Assembly (NCBI GenBank): GCA_937886445.1
Contig: CALGBY010000101.1
Coordinates: forward strand, 1 to 39,445
Length of the DNA stretch: 39,445 bases
From: an uncultured Clostridia bacterium
Lineage (GTDB): Bacteria; Bacillota; Clostridia; Christensenellales; Aristaeellaceae
Direction: 5' to 3'
Every line of letters begins with the position of its first letter. The stretch's first letter is position 1. The notes beneath the pieces are model-generated. The model was not told the origin of the DNA, ran no database searches, and saw nothing but the letters and a program-made list of their open reading frames with translations. The position numbers and the translations under genes were made by a program. This document shows, piece after piece, positions 33,659 to 39,445 of the stretch.

Positions 33659-34549
33659 ATGCAGGCGGATGTAATAAACGACAGACAACTGTGCGCGAAA
33701 AAGACGGAATGCAATACCGCTACCGGTACGCTCAAGCTGATCGCGCTCGTATTTATGGTGATCGATCATGCCGGTGTGATCTTCTTTTCCGGAAAAGCCC
33801 CGTTCCTGACCAACCTGCATGAAATGCGTGTGCTGGGAAGGATCGCTTTTCCGATATATGCCTGGTGCATCTGTGTGGGATGCATGTATACGCGCGACAT
33901 ACGAAAATATCTGTTGCGCCTGTTGATCGTCGGTGTGATCTCGCAGCCGTTCTATGCCGCGGCAATGGGCCATAAGTGGTATGAATTCAATATATTTTCC
34001 ACGCTTGCCATGGGTGTGCTGGGGATCGCCGGCATCAGAAGCAAAAAAATCGTTTTGCGTGTACTGCTTCCGGTCATCGCGCTCGGCGCTTCGCTGGTGT
34101 TGAGTATGGATTACGGCTGGAAAGGCGTGCTATTTATCCTGCTTTTGTATATGTCAAGGGAGAAGAAGGCGAGCGTCGCGGCGGTCACCGTTTCCTTCTG
34201 CCTTTTCTGGGGCTTTACGAGCGGAAGCGCGCTGAAAACACTGCTGGGGATCAATGTGGCGGACATGCAGAAATGGCTGCCGTTCGGAAGCAATTTCTTT
34301 TCAAGCATCATGCGTACGCAAACCTTCGCAATGCTTGCGCTGCCCTTTATGCTGATACCGATGCGTGATGTGCGTCTGCCGAAATGGCTCAGCTATTCCC
34401 TGTATCCGGCGCATCTCTTGATCCTGTATGTTCTGAAAAATGTACTTGCAACGGCGCAAAGCATACCGGGAGCCGTGCTTTCCGATTATATGCACGCGAT
34501 CTTCAATGCCGAATATTTTGGCAGGATCTTTTCGGGAAGCATATTTTAA
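33659..34549 (+). CDS. TraX-family membrane protein
   Basis: A 296-residue polytopic protein of the TraX family, named after the F-plasmid pilin acetylase; chromosomal members in Clostridia have no assigned role. The N-terminal LKLIALVFMVIDHAGVIFF with conserved DH, and RVLGRIAFPIYAWCI, are the hallmark motifs. The start at 33659 follows AAGGAGGAC. No conjugation genes are nearby, so a function in transfer is unlikely. By analogy it may acylate a surface molecule. Confidence 0.85.
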   Translation: MQADVINDRQLCAKKTECNTATGTLKLIALVFMVIDHAGVIFFSGKAPFLTNLHEMRVLGRIAFPIYAWCICVGCMYTRDIRKYLLRLLIVGVISQPFYAAAMGHKWYEFNIFSTLAMGVLGIAGIRSKKIVLRVLLPVIALGASLVLSMDYGWKGVLFILLLYMSREKKASVAAVTVSFCLFWGFTSGSALKTLLGINVADMQKWLPFGSNFFSSIMRTQTFAMLALPFMLIPMRDVRLPKWLSYSLYPAHLLILYVLKNVLATAQSIPGAVLSDYMHAIFNAEYFGRIFSGSIF

Positions 34550-34573
34550 GATATATTCATCCTGAAATAAAGC

Positions 34574-34617
34574 GCGGAGGCTGCTGCAGGTAAGGATCTG
34601 CAGCAGCCTCCGCTTTT
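34574..34617. terminator. Strong bidirectional terminator after the TraX-like gene
   Basis: Perfect 16-bp stem GCGGAGGCTGCTGCAG (34574-34589) and CTGCAGCAGCCTCCGC (34598-34613), loop of 8, followed by TTTT. It separates two convergent genes. Confidence 0.9.
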
Positions 34618-34635
34618 CACTCCGGACGATCATGC

Positions 34636-35541
34636 TTATTTTGATTGCCGCCGGATCAGCCTGTGTTCCATTATTCCCAATACACCCAACACGAGCAGCA
34701 TCACTGCGTAGAATACGACGGGATGCACACCGTTAAGGATCTTTCCGCCCACAGCAAATTCCACAGCTACAAACACTCCCGCGCAAAGCAGCGCCACCGA
34801 TACGGGGATGAACCGGCGCGCTTTCGGACGGAGCTTTATGCTCAGCAGTGCCAGAATGATCAGGATCACTACCATGCAAAGAAGCTGTTCGGCACGGATG
34901 AACTGGCTCCAGATCAGGCTTTGATTTCTCAGGCTTTCGCAGATGATCTGCGCAAGGCAGAGACAATACACCGTACGCAGGAAACGCTTTTCTTTGAAGC
35001 AAGCGATCGCCGCGATCGCTATGATCAGGTACAGAAGCCCTGTATACAGATGTACAGCCAGATACCATTCTTCCCACTCGTTGCATACCGCTATCGGGAA
35101 AAAGCAAAATGCTTCGTTTTCCAGATAGCTTCCGGCGAAAAGAGTGCCCAGAAAATGTTCTCCGAACCTGGCCAGTGACGCGATCAGCGCTCCGGCCGGA
35201 GCATAGGCATTCAGCGCGGACATGATTTTATTTCCCGTGCATTTTGCCGCCACCATTGCCCCGAGCATGCATCCGATCGCCCCGCAGAAGAAGCTCATCA
35301 GAGACATATCATCGCTCAGCAGTACATAATCAAGCCCGTAGCCAAGCGCATAATCCGGCTGCAGCAGACAATAGCCTATCCGCGCGAATACGATACCGAA
35401 TACAGTACCCGTAAGCATGGTCAGCAGCGTCAGCATGACCCTGTTCTTCAGCCCGGCGGCTGTAAAATAATGAACGACAGCTGTGACCAGTATACTGCCG
35501 GTCATCCAAAGGATATAGGTTTGATTCAGCATTCCGGTCAT
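34636..35541 (-). CDS. Divergent Lgt-like membrane protein
   Basis: A 301-residue polytopic protein (about seven helices) that resembles prolipoprotein diacylglyceryl transferase. The segment APAGALIASLARFGEHFLG with R125 aligns with the Lgt motif around R-x-GN-x-x-NG, but the asparagines are replaced, and FFPIAV and VHLYTGLLY align with later Lgt motifs. It probably is not the housekeeping Lgt. The start ATG overlaps the stop of the phosphodiester glycosidase gene by 4 bp (35538-35541), so the two are coupled. An ATG at 35532 is an alternative. The real function is uncertain. Confidence 0.7.
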   Translation of the reverse strand: MTGMLNQTYILWMTGSILVTAVVHYFTAAGLKNRVMLTLLTMLTGTVFGIVFARIGYCLLQPDYALGYGLDYVLLSDDMSLMSFFCGAIGCMLGAMVAAKCTGNKIMSALNAYAPAGALIASLARFGEHFLGTLFAGSYLENEAFCFFPIAVCNEWEEWYLAVHLYTGLLYLIIAIAAIACFKEKRFLRTVYCLCLAQIICESLRNQSLIWSQFIRAEQLLCMVVILIILALLSIKLRPKARRFIPVSVALLCAGVFVAVEFAVGGKILNGVHPVVFYAVMLLVLGVLGIMEHRLIRRQSK

Positions 35542-36473
35542 TCCCCCGTGTAAGCACTGGCAAAGTAGATACAATCGCACACGGCGCGAACATTCGTCGA
35601 TTGCGTATTGTTGACTTTTTTGTTCAAAAATACGATCTGGGCACTGTCACCGCCGTCCATCATATAGGCGGTCTGCACCGGCCCGAAGGACAGCACCAGC
35701 CTGGCAAAATCCTGCACGCTCAGGCCGAAATGCGCTACCGCGACAATGCGGTACTGCAGCGGGCCGATCTGGCAAAGGCAGATGCGCTGCGCCGGATTCC
35801 AACTCTGCGATTTATGGGGATGCACGACGGAACGGGGATTCGCCTCTACCAGTTCACCGTTCAGTATGATGCAGGGACCGAAATCAAACCCGTTTATGAT
35901 CCGCTTGCCATCCGCCTCAGTCAGCTGTTCATGGGTCAACGGGGTGGCGGGGAAGGTATTGCCGAGCCCTTCTTCCACATCCCGGTTGCCGGCCAAAATG
36001 ACATGAAAATCTCCGGCCTCATCAATGAGCAGCAGGTCGTGCAGGGTTTCGTCGATCTCCCGGAACATAACGCCCTGCCGCAGTACAAGCCCGTCCGGAT
36101 GCTCACCGTAATAATCGCCGTTCATGGCGATGACCGCGTTCGTGCGTTTGGCCATGGTGGCTACAGGCACCTTCTGCCTGGTCCTGAACCCGTTATCTCC
36201 GCCCGCGGCGGATTCCGTGCGCAGCTGTGACGCGTTTGCGATGGTGATATCCACCACATAATAGGTGCAGTCGTATTCGTCGCTTTCGGCGTATCTCCGT
36301 TCCACCTTAATGGAAGGATCCTCATAGGTCATTTTGTTCTGTTCATACTTTTCCCGTAATGGCAGGCCGCCCGAAAAATCAACGGGCAGTTCCACGATAT
36401 TTTCACCATATGCCACCGCTGAAAAGAACAGACAAAGCAGCAGTGCCGCGGCAATAATGTTTCTGAATTTCAT
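35538..36473 (-). CDS. Secreted phosphodiester glycosidase family protein (NAGPA domain)
   Basis: A 311-residue exported protein. A signal peptide (1-23, cleavage-like AVAYGE) precedes a NAGPA-type domain, the family that removes a covering sugar from phosphodiester-linked glycans. Motifs AVIAMNGDYYGEHPDGLVLR and AYMMDGGDSAQ are the conserved parts. It has its own promoter at 36511-36539 and a GGAGG ribosome-binding site, and its end overlaps the Lgt-like gene. The pair may act on a cell-surface polymer or lipid-linked glycan; this is inference. Confidence 0.88.
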   Translation of the reverse strand: MKFRNIIAAALLLCLFFSAVAYGENIVELPVDFSGGLPLREKYEQNKMTYEDPSIKVERRYAESDEYDCTYYVVDITIANASQLRTESAAGGDNGFRTRQKVPVATMAKRTNAVIAMNGDYYGEHPDGLVLRQGVMFREIDETLHDLLLIDEAGDFHVILAGNRDVEEGLGNTFPATPLTHEQLTEADGKRIINGFDFGPCIILNGELVEANPRSVVHPHKSQSWNPAQRICLCQIGPLQYRIVAVAHFGLSVQDFARLVLSFGPVQTAYMMDGGDSAQIVFLNKKVNNTQSTNVRAVCDCIYFASAYTGE

Positions 36474-36510
36474 AAAAACCTCCCACTTTCGAATATACAG
36501 GATTTATTTG

Positions 36511-36539
36511 ATTATACATTAATTTTTCCGGACTGTAAA
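36511..36539 (-). promoter_or_regulatory. Sigma-A promoter of the phosphodiester glycosidase operon
   Basis: On the minus strand TTTACA (36539-36534), 17-bp spacer, TATAAT (36516-36511). It lies about 40 bp before the start codon. A bulged stem-loop (GGCCG/CGGCC plus GTGCAT/ATGCAC) lies upstream at 36552-36582. Confidence 0.75.
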
Positions 36540-36660
36540 GCAAGAATATCAGGCCGGAAGTGCATGGGTAAATGCACCGGCCGTACCGGAAAGGTATACA
36601 GCAGATTGGATGTGCATTGCATGGTCATGCGTCTGACGCGTATAAGGGCATAATATAACA

Positions 36661-36699
36661 AACGCCGGCTGTCCGGAGGGGGACCAAACAGCCGGTGTT
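36661..36699 (-). terminator. Probable terminator after the ligand-binding/GGDEF gene
   Basis: Stem AACGCCGGCTGT (36661-36672) with ACAGCCGGTGTT (36688-36699), one G-T pair, followed on the minus strand by TGTTATATTAT. It is about 70 bp beyond the stop. Confidence 0.6.
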
Positions 36700-36768
36700 C
36701 ATTATACTGCGTTTTTCCGCCGGGGGACGGACTGATCGTTTCACATCATGTTGTTTTCACGCGGGCGG

Positions 36769-38703
36769 TCATTTCGCGGCTCTGTCTTCCTTACGGCGGC
36801 CCAGAGCGATCTTTCTGCGCGTTTTTTCCTCATACATTTTCATATCGCAGGCACGGATGCAGTCTTCGATCTGAGTTTCCTCAGAGATCTTTGTAACAGT
36901 GTATCCGCTTGACATCTTCAGCGTATAGGGCTTTTTATCAACGCGGGTCAGATTGGTAAGCAGGGTCTCAAAACGGTTGATATAGGCCGCGCATTTCTCC
37001 TGTGACGCGTTGGGCATATATACCAGGAATTCATCACCGCCCATACGCGCTCCCAGCATACCGGGATTCATTGCGCGGTTGATGGCGATGGCGACATAGC
37101 ACAGCGCCCGGTCTCCTTCAAGATGGCCCCAGGTATCGTTGATCTGCTTCATATCATCCATATCCAGCATGATAAAGGCGATATCTGTTTTTTTTCTTGC
37201 CAGCTCCTGCCATTCGGGCTGCAGCTTTTCTTCAAGGCCGCGGCGGTTGAGCAGAGCGGTAAGGTGATCGGTGATGCTGGAAAGCCGGCGCTCTTCGTAA
37301 AGCGTTCTCAGCATATGCTGTGACGCGATATTGGAAAGCGCGGTGGAAACGATGACATTCCAGTGAAGATAGAACCTTGTGGGGATCTCGCCCGGGTAAT
37401 ACTGGGTAACACTGTAGCCGTATACAGCGTCATTCTGATGCAGAAGAATAACAAAGAATGCCTGAGGCTCCTCGCGGTACGCAATGCGGGGGAGAATATT
37501 CTGATAGTCAAATATGGTCATGGGCATGCCCATATCCTGCCGGTCCCGTATCGCAGAAACGAGACGCACATTGGGACGGATGTCCTCGGCATAGTCAAAG
37601 CTTTCATCGTCCGGTGAATCATCCGAGAAAAGGCACATATAGTAGTCGCGCAGCGTAGGAATATCATCGATCTTGCTGGCAATGGCTTCATGGACTTCTC
37701 TGTGCGATTTACAGGAATTCATCAATATGGAAAAATAGGTCTGGCTTACCTCACGGTTGATCATGCTGTTGATCGTATTGCCCATTTTGCGGGTCATTAC
37801 GCGATAGGCCTCGGGATCGGGCTTTATACAGCCGCAGCTTTCACGCACGATCAATTGTCCCGGAAGGGCGATATATTCGGCTCCGCTGTCAATGCCGTCC
37901 GCTTTTTCACGTATCTTCTTGTCAAGCAGAAGCATCGCTTCACCGATCATATTCTCGTAATTCTGCCCGATGGTAGTGAGCTTGGGAGTATCTGTGTCAT
38001 CAATGTTGTCAAAGCCGGTAATGATGACATCCTCCGGTACGCGCAGACCGTGTCCCGCACAGGCGGAACAGAGCGCGCGTGCCATATAGTCGTTCGCGCA
38101 GATGATCGCTTCGGGACGGACGGGGAGCTCCTCAAAATAGTGGCGGTACGCCTGTTCACCGCAGTTCGTCCACATATCACCGTAGTAGACCGCGCCCTCC
38201 GGGATTTCATAGCCGCGCTTTTCCATTTCATCAAGATAGCACGCGAGGCGCTTTTCGCCGTCTATATGCCCCTTGTAGCCGGCCAGAAAACAGACATTTT
38301 TCAGCTGATGATCATCCAGAATGTGCTTGATCAGCGGGCGTATGGCGTTTTCCTCATCGGTGTACAGGCTGCTGTACTTTTCGTTGCGGCAGCGTATGCA
38401 GACAATAGGACCGCTGTAGCTGTTCAGCATGTTGAAAAGACTGTCCTTGAAGCCCTGCAGCTCATAATTATCGGGCGCGACAAGAAGACCGTCCATATTG
38501 CGGATGGGGGCAAAGCTGAACATGGTGTTTTCATGGATGTCATAGGTATTGATACTGTCGCGGTATCCTACGGTTCCGAAGAAATAAATATCATAGCCTA
38601 ATTCCCTGGCTTTCTGCTGGGCGATCAGATAAGTGCTGTTTTCAAAATAACTGTCGCTCTTGTTGATGAATACGCCGATGGAAGGGCGATGAAGGCTTTT
38701 CAT
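36769..38703 (-). CDS. LacI-type ligand-binding domain fused to a GGDEF diguanylate cyclase
   Basis: A 644-residue cytoplasmic protein. It starts directly with a LacI/periplasmic-binding fold (about 6-290: PSIGVFIN, ICANDYMARAL, ITGFDNIDDT) but has no helix-turn-helix before it. The domain ends in the motif ESCGC (289-293), seen in similar sensor fusions. A middle region (about 300-465) resembles no domain I can name, perhaps GAF-like. The C-terminal GGDEF domain carries RMGGDEF (555-559) intact, with LDMDDMKQINDTWGH before it, so it probably makes cyclic di-GMP. No RxxD inhibitory site is present five residues before GGDEF. A cytoplasmic sugar or related ligand is the probable signal. Confidence 0.9.
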   Translation of the reverse strand: MKSLHRPSIGVFINKSDSYFENSTYLIAQQKARELGYDIYFFGTVGYRDSINTYDIHENTMFSFAPIRNMDGLLVAPDNYELQGFKDSLFNMLNSYSGPIVCIRCRNEKYSSLYTDEENAIRPLIKHILDDHQLKNVCFLAGYKGHIDGEKRLACYLDEMEKRGYEIPEGAVYYGDMWTNCGEQAYRHYFEELPVRPEAIICANDYMARALCSACAGHGLRVPEDVIITGFDNIDDTDTPKLTTIGQNYENMIGEAMLLLDKKIREKADGIDSGAEYIALPGQLIVRESCGCIKPDPEAYRVMTRKMGNTINSMINREVSQTYFSILMNSCKSHREVHEAIASKIDDIPTLRDYYMCLFSDDSPDDESFDYAEDIRPNVRLVSAIRDRQDMGMPMTIFDYQNILPRIAYREEPQAFFVILLHQNDAVYGYSVTQYYPGEIPTRFYLHWNVIVSTALSNIASQHMLRTLYEERRLSSITDHLTALLNRRGLEEKLQPEWQELARKKTDIAFIMLDMDDMKQINDTWGHLEGDRALCYVAIAINRAMNPGMLGARMGGDEFLVYMPNASQEKCAAYINRFETLLTNLTRVDKKPYTLKMSSGYTVTKISEETQIEDCIRACDMKMYEEKTRRKIALGRRKEDRAAK

Positions 38704-38753
38704 TTAGGGACATCTCCTCGTCTGCATTTACGCTGAACTGATTGATTATGATG

Positions 38754-38782
38754 ATTATACACCATAACATTTATTTTGTCCA
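38754..38782 (-). promoter_or_regulatory. Sigma-A promoter of the ligand-binding/GGDEF gene
   Basis: On the minus strand TGGACA (38782-38777), 17-bp spacer, TATAAT (38759-38754). About 50 bp before the start codon, with GAGGAGATG as ribosome-binding site. Confidence 0.7.
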
Positions 38783-38829
38783 TAAATAAATGAATTTTTT
38801 GTAAAAAATGCTTAATACCACAAAAACTA

Positions 38830-38858
38830 TTGAAATTTGTTTGAATTTATGTTAATAT
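38830..38858 (+). promoter_or_regulatory. Sigma-A promoter of the pyrimidine-nucleoside phosphorylase gene
   Basis: TTGAAA (38830-38835), 17-bp spacer, TAATAT (38853-38858), in a very A+T-rich stretch. Confidence 0.7.
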
Positions 38859-38878
38859 ATGTATATAGGAGGTGGGGT

Positions 38879-39445
38879 ATGAATATCATTGATATAATTA
38901 ATAAAACTAAAAAGTCGCAGGAGCTTTCCGAAGAGGAGATACGTTGGCTCGTTGCAGGATTTACGGACGGTGAAATTCCTGATTATCAGATGTCAGCGTG
39001 GCTTATGTCTGTTTGCATCAACGGATTGACCGAAAAAGAAACATTTGCACTTACTGCTGCTATGCGTGACAGCGGAGATATTCTCAAGCTTCGCATTCCA
39101 TGTACGGTGGACAAGCACAGTACAGGTGGCGTAGGCGATAAAACCTCCCTTATTATCGGACCTATAGTTGCTGCCTGCGGAGCCTGTGTTGCAAAAATGT
39201 CAGGCAGAGGCTTGGGACATACGGGCGGTACTATAGACAAGCTTGAAAGTATAAACGGTTTTCGTACGGATCTGTCTATGGATGAGTTCCGGGAGATACT
39301 TGAAAAAACAGGTTTTTCAATAGTATCACAGAGCGGTGATCTTTGTCCTGCCGACAAAAAGATATACGCCCTGAGAAATGTAACAGGCACCGTTGACAGT
39401 ATTCCGCTTATATGTGCAAGTATAATGAGCAAGAAGCTTGCCATG
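38879..39445 (+). CDS. pdp: Pyrimidine-nucleoside phosphorylase, N-terminal part (cut by window end)
   Basis: The first 189 residues of a thymidine/pyrimidine-nucleoside phosphorylase, which splits nucleosides with phosphate to base and (deoxy)ribose-1-phosphate. Motifs KHSTGGVGDKTSL (79-91) and the family signature SGRGLGHTGGTIDKLE (108-123) are present. The complete enzyme would be about 430 residues. The start follows TAGGAGGTGG. Codon use is more A+T-rich than in the genes to its left. Whether the product is the Pdp or the DeoA type cannot be decided from this part; Pdp is likelier in Bacillota. Confidence 0.95.
   Translation, partial: MNIIDIINKTKKSQELSEEEIRWLVAGFTDGEIPDYQMSAWLMSVCINGLTEKETFALTAAMRDSGDILKLRIPCTVDKHSTGGVGDKTSLIIGPIVAACGACVAKMSGRGLGHTGGTIDKLESINGFRTDLSMDEFREILEKTGFSIVSQSGDLCPADKKIYALRNVTGTVDSIPLICASIMSKKLAM

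Noticed and set aside
38986..39444. An open frame on the minus strand at the right edge
   Set aside because: It is antisense to the pyrimidine-nucleoside phosphorylase, which has the exact family signature and a strong ribosome-binding site.

Overview
The window looks like a chromosomal segment of a Gram-positive gut- or rumen-type Clostridia (Bacillota). The basis is the strong GGAGG ribosome-binding sites, sigma-A-like promoters, intrinsic terminators, and a gene set that includes a DUF1292 protein, FtsH, a ComEA-like protein, an adenine deaminase and pyrimidine-nucleoside phosphorylase. Species assignment from sequence alone would be guesswork. No rRNA, tRNA, CRISPR array, complete insertion sequence or phage module was seen.

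Left region (1-11.3 kb) is a signal-transduction block, all on the + strand. It starts with an OmpR-type response regulator, an overlapping histidine kinase and a secreted protein of unknown function. A 19-bp direct-repeat box occurs before the regulator and again just before the secreted-protein gene (one mismatch), which suggests one regulon. Three tandem modules follow, each with an ECF sigma factor overlapping a single-pass membrane protein. The membrane proteins have a short cytoplasmic N-terminus, a TATALA-type membrane segment and a PepSY-like ectodomain of very different size (about 500, 250 and 850 residues). Each sigma gene is preceded by the same CGTCTAT element, a plausible ECF -10 box, so each module is probably autoregulated. 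This array is the most interesting part of the window.

Middle region (11.4-26.7 kb) holds a divergent sugar locus (D-lyxose isomerase against a putative glycoside hydrolase) and an M24 peptidase. It then has a long minus-strand series: DUF1292, uvrC, adenine deaminase, a small membrane protein, M32 carboxypeptidase, cysS, a ComEA-like protein, and an MBOAT plus DHHW pair typical of extracellular polysaccharide O-acetylation.

Right region (26.9-39.4 kb) contains ftsH, a GNAT acetyltransferase, a Ca2+/Na+ exchanger, an acyltransferase-3 protein, rplS (L19), a NagD-like HAD phosphatase, a TraX-like membrane protein, a divergent Lgt-like protein overlapping a phosphodiester glycosidase, and a LacI-type ligand-binding/GGDEF fusion. 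The start of a pyrimidine-nucleoside phosphorylase gene is cut by the window end. Base composition is visibly more A+T-rich in the first 7.9 kb and after about 38.7 kb than in between.
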